From Saururus chinensis (lineage: Eukaryota > Streptophyta > Magnoliopsida > Piperales > Saururaceae), in assembly GCA_035235625.1 (NCBI GenBank), contig CP141144.1, forward strand, positions 39,678,014 through 39,742,013: a stretch of 64,000 bases of DNA, written 5' to 3'. This document shows positions 22,445-33,496 of the stretch, in pieces. How positions within the stretch are numbered: the first letter of the stretch is position 1; each line of letters opens with the position of its first letter. Below the pieces are notes generated by a model. It was not told where the DNA came from, did not search any database, and saw only the letters and a program-made list of their open reading frames with translations. Made by a program: the position numbers and the translations under genes.

Positions 22445-25059
22445 TGTAGCATCCAGAATTTTTTCAGGTAATTTTCTGAATTTTTCAGTATTGTTTTATA
22501 TTTTTTGGAAATTTTATTGAAGAATTAGCATAGTTAGGGTTTTATTTATTAGGAGCTTAAATTGCGTAGGGTCATCAAGTGGGGACCACTTTAGGATGAC
22601 TTGGCCTAGGGGTAATTGGCATCACGTACCACTACCTTCTCCTTATAGAACAAGGCTTCTCCCCTCATTTTCTTATTTAAACCCACCTCACACAAACCCT
22701 AGCCTCCATCTCCTTCTTCATAAGTTGTGAGGAAGCCATTAAGGCTGAGGGCTTGGAGGTTTTAGTGGCCGAAAAAGAGGGCTCGTCGCCAGAAAAAGAG
22801 GCGAGGACGAGGAGCGAGGACGAGGAGCGTGCACGAAGACACCACCGGGGAGAGGTAGGATTCTTGTTTATGCTTTCCGTATGTGGGAGTGTGCTTAGGT
22901 GTTGGTTTAATAATGTTATGCCATTAAAACTTCTTGTATGTAATGGACTGCAATTAGTTTCTCATGCAAGGCGATGGGAGTGGGAATTCATCTGTCCTAT
23001 TCGCCAGGGGATGATCTGGGTTAAGTCAAATTATTTGTTATATAGGTGTATATATTAGATCATGTAATCACCAACATATGGCCCGGCCTGATGCCATTGG
23101 AATCATTCTGTCATAGTGCGGCCGGAATAATACCGAGGGCAGTGTTGGACAGATGGGGAGAAGCCACCTTTGGCAAAGAACTGTCTGATACCCTCTGGTT
23201 GAAAATTTTCCGTCGCCGGAGCGAAGAGAGGACGGCCAGTGGCTGTTGCAAACATGACCTCGTATGGAAAGAAGGGTTAGACAATTGAAGCAGCGGTTCA
23301 ACGGAGGTTGGGCGATCATGGGCTATTGGACAAAGGATGGAATAGAGGCTGGGATTCATCTCTGTTCTGGCTGTCGCCTTAAACTGTGGGATCGCGGGGC
23401 AGCTTACACCAGCGGCGCTGGTGATGTATCTAAACGTACCCAAGGTTGACGGAGGGAGCTACCGGCGGTCCTGGACGGCTGGACGACCTGCGGCTCACAG
23501 TCCGCAGCCACCCTCCTCCATGGACGCATTCGGTATCTGTAAAAAAAAAACTCAGCGTGCTTGAGCGGACTGGAAGTTCCCGGAGAACCTGCGAACGGCA
23601 GCGGAATTTCTCCGGCAGACCAAGGCGGAAAGGCTGGCGGCGGAACGCTGGCCGTATCTCCTCTGCCCTGGTCCATGAGGTTGTTTCATAGAGCGTCGTG
23701 AGGAAGACGACTGGGACTCCCAAGCCGACTCGCGTTGGTTGCGGGTCTGGCCGGGTCAAGTGTCCTGAACCAGCCCAGTTCAATTTGGTTTTGGGCCAGT
23801 TCAGGCCTTTTTCACTCTTTTTAAAAAAATTTAAAAAATATATATGTATATATATAATATAAATGGTGAAAATTAATAAATAATTAGTTAAAACCTTGAA
23901 AAGGGACATGAGGGTTTTAAGTTACTAATAGTACCTTCATTAATATTTTAAACAGACTAATTTACCTTCAGGGGTGATTATGGGTTAATGAACGTTATGA
24001 AAACTATTCGTTCATTTGAACGAATGTGTGACCTAAATAAAATTATTTTGGACTGTGCTTGTTTTATGCGGAACCTTGAGCCGTAGAGTCTTAGGTTCCT
24101 TGGAATTTTATCTGAAAAGTCTGCAAAGACTTATTCTTCCCAGAGTTGGGAAATGTTGGAGATTGTGATATGCTTCTCCATCGCCACGACGTTTGGGTAT
24201 TGACCAGAGGGTCTTTACCGTGGGTCTCCCGCAGGTCTTCCCAGGACCATATAGTGCGTACAAAAAGCGGAGTTGCATGAGCATCATGGAAAGCTCATGC
24301 TTCTCACCAATTTGTGTTCATGAGCATAATTGGGATCCATTTCTCCATATTCGTGGTAGGCTATGGAGAGCCCTAGGGATTTGGGTCAAACTGCTGTTAA
24401 GCAGTCTACTCGAAGGTTAGAGTCTAGCATTCTGAGTTGTTGCAGAATTAACCTTTGCATCAGTTTTATTTATTTTGTTGGCTTAGTCTCTGATATTGAG
24501 ACTTGATTGTTTAAAGACGTTAACACTGTGAGAACGGGTTGAGGGTTGGGTTATAACAGAGCTAGATAATGTTAGGATGATTATCTAAGGCTTACAGGTA
24601 ATAATTAAAAACCATACTCCCTCAATGGGTTTTATAAACTTGTTTGATCTACTGAGTATAAGTGGGTATACTCATGCATCTTCATGATGCAGGTTCCTCA
24701 AAGGAGGAGTAGCGGAGTAGCTGGGTTCGTGGATCAGAGACTCACTACTTCAGAGTAGGATTTGTTTTATTTTCATTAGATTGTAATAAGGCACGAGAGT
24801 TGCCATTACATACTTTATTTGTTATTCTCTGTTGGTTATCAGACTTTGAACATGGACAAGACCTGGCTCTTCATTTAATGAATTCTATCGACTATTATGG
24901 TTATTCATGGTTTGATATTATTAGTATGTTGAAAAGCAATAGTCACAGATTGGGGTTTATTTTAGTCGACGGTTTGCATGATTTGACAAAAAAAAAATTA
25001 CTCGAATTTTTCGTTGCATTTACTTTTGAAATGTTATTTGGAAAACCCCGGTCGTGACA
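22445..25059 (+). repeat. 3' LTR of the Tekay/Del-like element
   Basis: Starts TGTAGCATCCAG (its first T is shared with the CACTA target duplication) and ends CCCCGGTCGTGACA. It is uninterrupted, 2,615 bp, and co-linear with the 5' LTR. It has about 35 bases near 22,970-23,005 that the 5' copy lacks. Confidence 0.88.
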
Positions 25060-25082
25060 ATGCTAGTCCTTTAATTATTTTA

Positions 25083-25635
25083 AGTGGTTGTTTGGGCGTG
25101 GAATTTTTTAGAAACTATAGTAGAATTTTGTGGAATTAAGTTCATTGATTCACTGTTTAATGAGAATGAAGGTTCGTAATGTAATTTTTTAAAATAAATT
25201 TGGATGTCGCATCAAACCTATTTCTAAAATATTAAAATAATATAATTTTCTCTATCTCAAACTCGAATGTGCACGTTCTTGGTACTATTGTGCTTGTATT
25301 GACAAGTCCTATCAAAGAAGACGTCATATACGTAGGTAATTTTAAACTTTTAAAGTAGGTCCCACCTACATGGAATGTTTTTCAATGTTCAAATTAATAT
25401 GAGCAAAATAATTAAAAAATAACAAATTCTTTAATTCTGAAATAGGTGGCTCGGAGCTGGAATCAATAGAATCACCTCTTGAGGCGATTTAGTTATTCTG
25501 ATTTGAAATGGCATAGAATCAACTTTTTGACGTAATTTTTAATTTTACCCGCCTTTTATACCCAACTAGGATTCTGGTTGAAATTAAGGCAGAATTGATA
25601 AAATCTTACCTAAATTTTATACCCAAATAGCCCCT
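25083..25635. mobile_element. MITE-like element, about 550 bp
   Basis: Left end AGTGGTTGTTTGGGCGTGG and right end (reverse complement) AGGGGCTATTTGGGTATAA form imperfect terminal inverted repeats of the GGNTGTTTGGG type known from plant hAT or Harbinger MITEs. It has no coding capacity. The AT-rich flanks do not show a clear target duplication. Confidence 0.5.
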
Positions 25636-26760
25636 AAATATTTTGGATTTAAATAGTTGAGGGCATTAAGGGACCGATCCATGTTAAAGCAAGGGGTCAG
25701 CTGACCATGGCTTTTGAGGAAAATAAAAATTTACCTATGCATTGGTTCTTATTTGGGACCCACTAAAAAGTAAGTCCATTAAATGACCCCTACCAAGAAT
25801 TGCCTTGACCCCTTTCAATCAGCTTAGTTGAGATTTAAAAACTACAATTCAGGTCCCAGAAATGGCATATGACTAGTGTTTTTCGAAAAGAGTTGCAATA
25901 ACGTCATCACAGTTGCACTTGTATCCGCATAAGTTGGCTTTGGATGGGCTGCATTTGTTGTTTGAAGACATTAAAGTGTAAAATAACAGAATCACCCCGA
26001 CGAGCCCACAGTATTCTAAAACACTGGCCTCAGCAAGTTTATATTATTCCATTTCTAACCCACACAAGACAAGGTTTTCTTTTGATTTATTGTTGGATAT
26101 AACAATAAGTCAAATGAGTTTTTATGTTAAAACTATGATATTGAAGATGTATGTGCTTGATCTAATGACATATAAACTCAAGATGATGTTGTGTATTCCT
26201 TTGATAGAACCGGTCTCTTGTTTCACTGTTATTTTGAGTGAATGGATGAGTTTTTATGTTGACATGGGAATTGGATACGTAGAAAACAAAGATTAAGGAC
26301 CTAATCGCTGGGCTAGAGAACATTCACTCGGATTAGATCATTAAATATTTGTAAAAATTGACCCAATCTTTGTCAATTTGTTACAAGAATATTATATGAT
26401 TTTTATTTAAAATTTATAATCTCAAAAGGCCGCTCACACTCCACGCCTTTGAAGTGGAAAATAAGAGGTTTTTTATTATTTCAATTATCCAATCGTTTAA
26501 AGCTGCAAATTGTAGGAGGATATGGTCTTGATCTTTGTTAGAAAATAGGATTATAGGGAATCAGTTTATAAAACAAAGTAAGAAAAAATATATATTTAAT
26601 GCACACTAATAAGCTACAATTTTTTTCGTTATAGTAGTTATAATCACTTATGTTTTAAACTTTTCGTATAACATATTATTTATAAATTTTAGTAATTTAT
26701 TTTAAAAAATTATTTTATACATATACATTTTTTTATTATCATAGATTATCATATTTAGAG
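25636..26760. other. Gene-free intergenic stretch
   Basis: AT-rich sequence with only short unrelated open frames; I see no repeat edge or domain. Confidence 0.5.
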
Positions 26761-26897
26761 TTGTATATGATTCATTATGTGATTGCAAGTAGACTTGCGG
26801 AATGGAAGAGCCGGAAAGAGAAATTCGAAAGGGACGGCCGCCACCGTTGGGCCGCCATCCCCTTCCTCTTCTTCGGTTGCGCCGCCACCCAACAACT

Positions 26898-26989
26898 CTC
26901 GAGGGCCTGAAAGGACACAATGACCTCGTAGTCCTCCATGTAGTCGCCGCAAATTATGAGGACTGATTTTCCAGCCAGGGATGCGCCAT
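26898..26989 (-). pseudogene. 5' exon fragment of a DJ-1/PfpI-type gene (DJ-1 homologue D-like)
   Basis: On the minus strand an ATG (26,989-26,987) is followed, after a one-frame shift, by codons for SVLIICGDYMEDYEV and then IVSFQALE. This is the start of plant DJ-1 homologue D-type proteins (glyoxalase III / class I glutamine amidotransferase-like fold). The similarity stops after about 29 residues and the start codon is out of frame with the domain. No further exon, nor the nucleophile-elbow Cys region, is visible nearby. It is either a captured or relict first exon. The family identification comes from a distinctive short motif that I recognise; the pseudogene status is seen in the frame. 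Confidence 0.65.
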
Positions 26990-27509
26990 GCTCGGGTTGG
27001 TGGCCGCACCTGCGAGAGGTTAGAAGAGAATGGAAGTCCGCTTGGTCGGAGGGTATGAATATAAGGGATTTTGCGGAATTTTAAGGTTGGAAGATAAGGG
27101 TCATGTTTGTGGCCTTCTTCTTCCTCGATCAACCACCTCCGGTGCGACCAACCTTTGCACTTCCCATTGCAAAGCAACGATTATAGACAGAAGAGAAAAG
27201 TCACAAGCTTTTGTTTTTGCAAAAATACTAGACGATGAAAATATGATGGAAAGGGGAAATTAATGGGATCGGATTGTCTTGTTCGAGACAGGTATAATGG
27301 AGCGCGTTTAGCACTTCTGTTGTTTGGAGTTGGGAGAAGCCAAAAATAACAAAGCGCTCATAGCCTGTAAAAACTTGTGGCAATGAAGGTGGCAACTGCT
27401 AACTGCCCTTTAAGACAAAAGTGGGCAGCCAAGAAAAAAAGGAAGGAGCAAGAAACGGGCTAGCACCCCACAGATGTGACAACCACCCACGGGAAAGACG
27501 CCCCAACCA

Positions 27510-27660
27510 CAGCAAAAAAACGACCCTCTCTAATCCGACTCTCCCTTTCCCTCTCTCCCTATTCTCTTCCTCTCTCTCTCTCCCTCCTTCACAAAGGAAG
27601 GGCAGGGAGCCTTACAAAGAACAAAAAGATCCCCTTCATCCTTCTTAGCTCTGTGTTTTC
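27510..27660 (+). promoter_or_regulatory. CT-rich leader upstream of the RALF gene
   Basis: A CTCTCC-rich tract (27,540-27,590) lies about 150-200 bases before the RALF start codon. Such pyrimidine patches are common near plant transcription starts. No certain TATA box could be fixed. Confidence 0.4.
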
Positions 27661-27745
27661 GTTGTTTCAAAGGTGTCTTAGGTGGTTGGCTGGTGAGTAC
27701 TTTGATCATTATCGTTTAGTTATCGTTGTCATAACAAGTTGTTGC

Positions 27746-28138
27746 ATGGCTATGAGGGTCTGTTTGCTGCTGGCCATGTTGGCCCTGGCCGCGGTGGCCG
27801 AGGCGGCATTGATCTCTATGGACGCCGACGGCGGTGCGGAGCAGTGGGGGCTGGCACCCTTTGGTCACAATGACATGGAGGCAGTCTCCGGCACCTGTAA
27901 CGGGCTGGTGGGCGAGTGCATTGACGAGGAGGAGGAGATGATGATGGAGTCAGAGATCAGCCGTCGAGGCCTGTTTGCTCGGGGGCGGCGCTTCATCAGC
28001 TACGCGGCACTCAAGAAGAACAGGGTCCCCTGCAACCGCCGCGGCCACTCCTACTACAACTGCCATAGGAGAGGGCGAGCTAATCCTTACCGGCGCGGGT
28101 GCAGTGTCATCACCAGGTGTGCCAGGTTCACCAAGTGA
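27746..28138 (+). CDS. RALF-family secreted signalling peptide precursor, 130 aa
   Basis: Single-exon precursor of a rapid alkalinisation factor, a secreted cysteine-rich hormone. Relatives bind CrRLK1L receptor kinases (FERONIA type) with LLG co-receptors at the cell surface and affect growth, wall integrity and immunity. Seen here: a hydrophobic signal peptide (about residues 1-20), an acidic pro-region with two Cys (C51, C58), a subtilase-type RRxL site (RRGL, 73-76), then a basic mature region with FISY (83-86, usually YISY) and four Cys at 96, 106, 119 and 125 in the normal RALF spacing, ending CARFTK. The start at 27,746 was chosen because the signal peptide follows it; an ATG two codons later is equally possible. 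The upstream open frame has no RALF features. The gene appears intact. Nearby genes are unrelated. Confidence 0.93.
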   Translation: MAMRVCLLLAMLALAAVAEAALISMDADGGAEQWGLAPFGHNDMEAVSGTCNGLVGECIDEEEEMMMESEISRRGLFARGRRFISYAALKKNRVPCNRRGHSYYNCHRRGRANPYRRGCSVITRCARFTK

Positions 28139-29113
28139 TCAAGAACCAATAATGAAGAAAAAGATTGGTTGGTGCAAAAGCAAAGAAGATAGAAAGACGT
28201 AGAGATTTCTTATTTTATCATCTTTTTTTGGTTCTGGTAAATCTCAATAAGTGGGAAGCCTCATGGAGAATTTGGAAATGGTCATGGTTATAGTCCCCAA
28301 GATTGACAGTTGCTCCTCCTCTAAATATGATCAAGACGTTCTATATGTTTATGCTACTCTTTTTAGTCCTTTTACTATGAATGATCAATGTGTGTGTTTC
28401 TATACAGTTAGAAACAATAACAAGATCTCTCTCTATCTCTGTCTCTCGTGATTAATTATCTTTGCTAAAAACTTCTCTTATGTTGTGTTGTGGTATTATA
28501 TTTTATTACGTTAAATGTTTTATCAGGGTCTATCTTCTGTGGTTTCTTCTCACTTCAAGGATTTACCAGCAGTATTTCCAGGTAAGTCATCAGTGTTTTC
28601 TCTTTGGCACTTGTTGGCTCGTATCATTAAACAGGGAAGGTAATGGCAAGCGTAAACCCTTTTTCGGGTAAACAGTGACGGCCACCTTTCTCGCCTTTGC
28701 CCTAATTGCACGGTTTTCTATTTGTCTTCGGCTCACTAGAACGTTATTATGAACCGATACTTCGGATATTATGTTTGTGCTTGTACATCTCCAGCCATCA
28801 AATCTCAATCCTAAGGGCGTAAGGGGGCAAGTGGGGATTCAAACCTACCTGCCCTTTGAATTATGTATATCTTTGGACTGAAATCCAATGGCCCATGCCT
28901 GACTCATGTTAATATGCTCATCCCAACTGGTATCATCAAACAATTGGGTATAGAACCTATCAAGTGGATATATTATTTGACATTAAATTTGGAAAATAGG
29001 TAAATAACAAATAATCATACATAAAATGTTTGAACACATTTAACATGGATATATTAATGACACTAAATTTAGAAACAAATAACCACACAAAAAACATTCC
29101 AACATAAACTTTA
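28139..29113. other. RALF 3' region and gene-free sequence
   Basis: AT-rich 3' flank. A clear AATAAA signal was not found close to the stop; AATAAT and AATAAG variants occur at 28,148 and near 28,246. Nothing else was recognised. Confidence 0.4.
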
Positions 29114-29313
29114 CTCCCTTTATCCCAAATTAATAGCTCTATTTGGCAAAAAATATTTGTTCTATATTAATAACTTTATTTTTTTCTATATAAGTGATTG
29201 TGTACTTAAAAAAGAGTATCATAAGTTGATTTTATATTCTCTTAGATGTGGGTTTCATCATTCAATAAAATTACTAATTTTTAAATGCAGCTATTAATAC
29301 AGGACAGAGTGAG
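29114..29313. mobile_element. Stowaway-like MITE (200 bp)
   Basis: Begins CTCCCTTTATCCC and ends GGACAGAGTGAG, flanked by TA on both sides (29,112-29,113 and 29,314-29,315), the Tc1/mariner-type target duplication. A second copy of the family lies in an intron at 53,470-53,649 (shared word TAGATGTGGGTTTCA). Confidence 0.75.
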
Positions 29314-29775
29314 TATGATTCTAAAGTTGTCACTATTAGTAGCCCAATAAAACTAATTAATAATTTCCGTACATTGATTTGTGAATGTTATTGATCTTCC
29401 AAAAACACATGAAATGCACGTGCCTTTCTGTTTATTCTAATCGAATGTGATGTTATGTAAGAAGTCAACTACCATTCATTAACATAAGTATAATTTGACA
29501 AAATATCTAGTTTAAAAATTGATAGTATCTATCATACAATTCATGAGGTTAGAATTAAGCATCATGGTTCATGCGAGCTTAAATGTTGCCTGAAAAATAT
29601 AACCATATTCAAATATTATAGAGAAAATTTACTTTTAGAAGTTCATTGGGAGCTTTTGTTTTCTGTTTTTGGAAACTCGTGATATAAAGTAATATCATAA
29701 CAATTATTTATAATGTTTGCCCACTCCATACCCTCCCTTTCTCCCATCCCCCTAACTACTTCCATCCCAAAGGCA
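29314..29775. other. Gene-free intergenic stretch
   Basis: AT-rich, with no motif, repeat edge or open frame worth naming. Confidence 0.5.
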
Positions 29776-29783
29776 TTCGAAAC

Positions 29784-30677
29784 CAATGTTTTAAAACCTG
29801 GACCGGCTCGACCGATTCAACTGGGTTCAACTGAACCCCGGTCAAAAATCTAGGCCAACTTGTCTAGGTTACCAAGCAGGTCACTCGATCCTGACTGGTT
29901 GAACCAATGACCTAGACCACCAGGCCATCCATGTTGTGAAAAAAAAAAAAGTATAGGCCGCCAAGGAGGAGACAAAGGGGGAGTGGGAGAGACCGGGAGG
30001 ACCATGTTGTTTTGCTGGAGGACGGTCCCCTCAATACAAAGGAGCGTCATCGACATGGTGGAGGCAAGGTCATCGTCGGGGAAGAGGTGCTAATCCTAGG
30101 TGATGAGGTCGGAGGCACGACAAAGGGATAGAGGGAGGAAGAATGGGGATCATGGAGGGAGGGAGGAGGATGAGTGGGCAGAGGTGGAGAGGAAGGGGGA
30201 AGGGAGAAGAGGGCATGGCAGGTTGGGCCTAACCGGCCGAGGAGAGGGAGAGGAAGTGGGAAGCAAGAAGTGGAAGAGGGTCGGCCATTAGGGCTTCTAG
30301 GGAGGTGGGGGGAAGGAAGGAAGAAGGTGGGAGCAGAGAAGTCGTCGCCACCGTGGAGTACTGGAGTTAGAATAGGGTTTGGCCTTTGGGAGAGTTGGGG
30401 AGGAGAGTTCTGGAAGGCTTGGCCAACTAAGGTCTCAGAGACTCGGACTCATATCGTTAATGAACTGGCCTGAAGGGAAGGATTTGGGTAGTAACGACAT
30501 GAAGATTTGGAGCCCGTTTAAAATGAATGAAGTGCATCACCCTTTGGAACTTGTGCACATGTTTAACTTAAGGGGACATGATTTCATTCCAAAGAAAACA
30601 AACCCCTCCTTCCCAGTCAACCCTAGTTGAACACCAGTTAATCCGGGTTAAAGGTCAGGCCGGGTTTTAAAACATTG
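29784..30677. mobile_element. TIR DNA transposon, non-autonomous, hAT-like (894 bp)
   Basis: Terminal inverted repeats CAATGTTTTAAAACCTGG and its right-end counterpart (GGGTTTTAAAACATTG), bounded by TTCGAAAC (29,776-29,783) and TTCCAAAC (30,678-30,685), an 8-bp duplication with one mismatch. The 8-bp length suggests hAT. The interior (30,090-30,470) is purine-rich with low-complexity open frames and no transposase. Confidence 0.7.
30090..30215 (+). repeat. Purine-rich repeat, copy 1
   Basis: About 125 bases rich in GGGAGG words. A close second copy stands at 30,888-31,012, outside the TIR element. Confidence 0.75.
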
Positions 30678-30887
30678 TTCCAAACAAGCATGAGCTATGA
30701 GATTTGAAAATTTGTATAATATTGTTTGCTTTGAACTTTGCGGAAAAACAATGGTGCCTAGCATAAACCACTATATTATCATCCTAATTGTTGTAATTTT
30801 TATACATTTTCTTATATTAAAGAAGTGGGCCCTACTCTAGGACCCACAACCATCCTCGTGATTATTGCATCAACTTCTTGTGCTAGT

Positions 30888-31012
30888 ACTAGGTGATGAG
30901 GTTGGAGGCATGACGAAGGGCTAGAGGGAGGAGGAAGGGGGATCATGGAGGGAGGGAGGAGGATGAGTGGGCAAAGGTGTAGAGGAAGGGGGAAGGGAGA
31001 AGAGGGCATGGC
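30888..31012 (+). repeat. Purine-rich repeat, copy 2
   Basis: Nearly the same as 30,090-30,215, beginning at CTAGGTGATGAGGT and ending GAAGAGGGCATGG. It abuts the end of the Mutator transposase remnant, suggesting that fragments were rejoined. Confidence 0.75.
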
Positions 31013-31448
31013 CACAGATACAAATGTAATTCACCTCATGACTCACAACAGCTCTCAATGAATGAAGGAACAATGTCCAATTGTCTTCATTCTCATTGTC
31101 TACAACAAAGTAAGCTACTGGAAAGATACTATCATCATCAACTACATTTGCTACTAAAAGTGTTCCTTTTGCCTTCCCATTCAGATGTGCTTCATCCAAA
31201 ATCAATAAGGGATGACAATATCTAAATCCAAGAATAAATGTATTCAATGATATGAAGCAATGCAAGAATCTTCTATCTGGGCTTACCTCATAGTGTTCAA
31301 AGCTTCCGGGGTATGTTATCGTGAGTTTGTTATAATACCATAGTAGATCATTGTACAAATCTAAGTAATTCTCTGCTACCTCCTTCGCACACCAAGCCTT
31401 TTGATATGTAATAGTTACATTATACTCTAGTCGCATATCCTTCACCAT
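31013..31448 (-). pseudogene. Mutator-like (MULE) transposase fragment
   Basis: About 140 residues from the MULE transposase core: PLLILDEAHLNGKAKGTLL followed by DSIFPVAYFVVDNENEDNW, the region carrying catalytic-core acidic residues in MuDR-type transposases. The frame ends by running into the purine-rich repeat at 31,012, so the C-terminal part is lost; upstream sequence to about 32,000 may be a decayed N-terminal part. It cannot be active. Confidence 0.85.
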
Positions 31449-33496
31449 ATCAGCCGAAAAATATGTAAGTCTCTCTCACACAGTCTCCATTACCAACTCA
31501 AGCAACTTGAAAATAATTTGTCTTCTAGTCCAATATGACATGTAGTTTCCAACTACAACCGGGGCTCCCACAAATTATCTTTGCTCTTTGTTTTTCATTC
31601 TTTTCAAATTTATTCTTGAAGTTGTGATAAATAAAATATTATTTTAACGTATTCCTTACTTCATACTCATCCTTAAACTACTGCCCAACTTCTATGAAAT
31701 TGTTCTCCCAAATTCTCGATCGTAGTACCGTCGCTTGACCGCTTCACCTTGGGACCTTTTCTTCACCTCTAAGGGATTGTCATACACACTAGCTTGTATT
31801 GGCAATGTCCTCTGCCAAAACTCCTCTGTCACCAATATCTTGCAACATTCTCCACTGTGGTTGAACAAAACACATCCAACATCTCCATTAACCTCATATC
31901 ATAGCGACAACAACCTCCTCATTCAAGTCAGGTATATGTATTTCAAATTGACATCCTCACGAAAAATTTTAAACAATTCCACTATCTATTGTACAAATGA
32001 ATTGATATTATCTTCCTTTTCTACATAATATAAACAATTGATACCTCCTATTATCTTTGATTTACAATTTGAGTTGCATTTAATAGTTCCCCCAAAGTAC
32101 GCCAGTACTTTTATCTTTGATAGTAGACTATGCACATGGATATAGAAATGTTACTTACTCATATAACACAAATTTTGTTCCTATTCAACTATCAAACTAC
32201 CTTACATTCCCCCACATCCCCTATACTAATGGAATGTGCGATGCACCACATTATGTTGCAAAGGACTTGTGATGCAAATCACCATTGTTGTGATGGATTT
32301 GCGAGGGCAGTTGTGAACCACTTGCAATGGCAATTACTGGTCATCCCAATTGTGATAATTTTGCATCACAACGCCATCAAACTACATCTCAAATCCTCTC
32401 CTCCCAACATCCCCTATACAACCAAGTTAATTGTGATGTGATGGGTGGCAAAGACATTTACTGGGCATTCCTAAATAGGATGATCTTTCATCACAACACC
32501 ATTGTAAGCTTGTTGCAACCCCGTCACAACGACGTCACAATCATGTCACAACTACTTCCCTTCCTAATATTTTTTAATATAATCCTATTATACTACTGCT
32601 TGTTGTGTACCTTCATTGTTCGATGCTCTAACTTTATGCTTATGGGAAACCTTCAACCTCTTTTCCTCTACTGGTCAATCTTTTGGCAGAACTTCTAGGC
32701 CATCTTCTACCAGAACATCTAGCCAAACTTTTGGGCATTCTTCCGATAAAGAGGTGGATCAAATAGAGAGAACGTGGAGCAAAGAGCCAATGCATTTTGC
32801 ATAGCTGCTTATGGCGGAGCTTTTAGGCAATCGTTAGGCGTCACAAAGTTGATGATGCAACAACATAATGTGAAATGGGAGTTTATGGGCTTGCTTCAGG
32901 CCCTACATAGTTAAAGATGCAGCCGAACTTCTGGTTGACCTCCACTAATGACCTAAGATGATGAAAATGAAAAAGTGCATAACAATGACCCCCAATGAGG
33001 AAGACTCGAAGGTGCATGCAACCAAAGCTCTGACCAGAGATGAAGACTATTGTGCATGTAGCGAAGGGCGACCAAAGATGAAACAGATGATCGCATTACG
33101 TGAGGCCGAAGGCGCAAAGGGCAATAGTATCTTTTGAAAATGTTTTATCCCCCTACCCCACTTCATTGTATTTACAATTAGTTTAGGCACGGGCTATTTT
33201 GATCATAACTTCCTTTCCATTTTTCATTCCGTAATTCTTTGGTATGTTAAATGTGACTTTGATAAAAACAATAGAGATAATTTCAACTGATATTCTTGCA
33301 AAATTTGCATCATAAAGCATCGATATAATATACATAAAATTAAAAAAAAAACGTACTGCACTTGATCACTGATGGAAATTTCTGTATAGTTGGCAAGCTC
33401 TCCAAAAGCAACAAACATTACGGTGGAACCACCGGGAACCCGGATTGATAGATCCGCTACGAGTGACATAAACAACTCCGCATACTACCATTTTTA
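31449..33496. other. Decayed transposon flank and gene-free sequence
   Basis: No intact open frame. The part near 31,450-32,050 may be remnant MULE sequence. At 32,240-32,560, words such as TTGCATCACAAC and TTGTGATG recur irregularly. The 3' untranslated part of the minus-strand gene that ends at 33,497 should lie in the last few hundred bases. Confidence 0.4.

Larger units (their letters stand above)
9007..25059 (+). mobile_element. Ty3/gypsy chromovirus, Tekay/Del type, with two nested insertions
   Basis: A full-structure but inactive LTR retrotransposon: 5' LTR, initiator-tRNA-Met primer site, gag, protease, reverse transcriptase, RNase H, integrase, chromodomain-like tail, polypurine tract and 3' LTR. 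The very long LTRs (about 2.6 kb without the guest) and the chromodomain-like tail after integrase suggest the Tekay/Del clade; that placement is inference. Both frames of pol and gag carry frameshifts and stops. A CACTA element and a solo LTR inserted later. The bases before (GAGGT) and after (ATGCT) do not form a target duplication. Confidence 0.85.

Noticed and set aside
28810..28860. T-loop-like GGGGATTCAAACC suggesting a tRNA
   Set aside because: No acceptor stem, D arm or anticodon arm can be folded around it.
30100..30473. Open frames of 63-99 codons rich in Gly, Arg and Glu
   Set aside because: Purine-rich low complexity inside a TIR element; no recognisable domain.
33224..33475. Alternative longer last exon for the zinc-motif gene (minus strand)
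   Set aside because: A phase-0 acceptor can be proposed at about 33,484, but the encoded sequence looks random; the CAG acceptor at 33,533-33,535 with a short basic end fits better. It remains uncertain.
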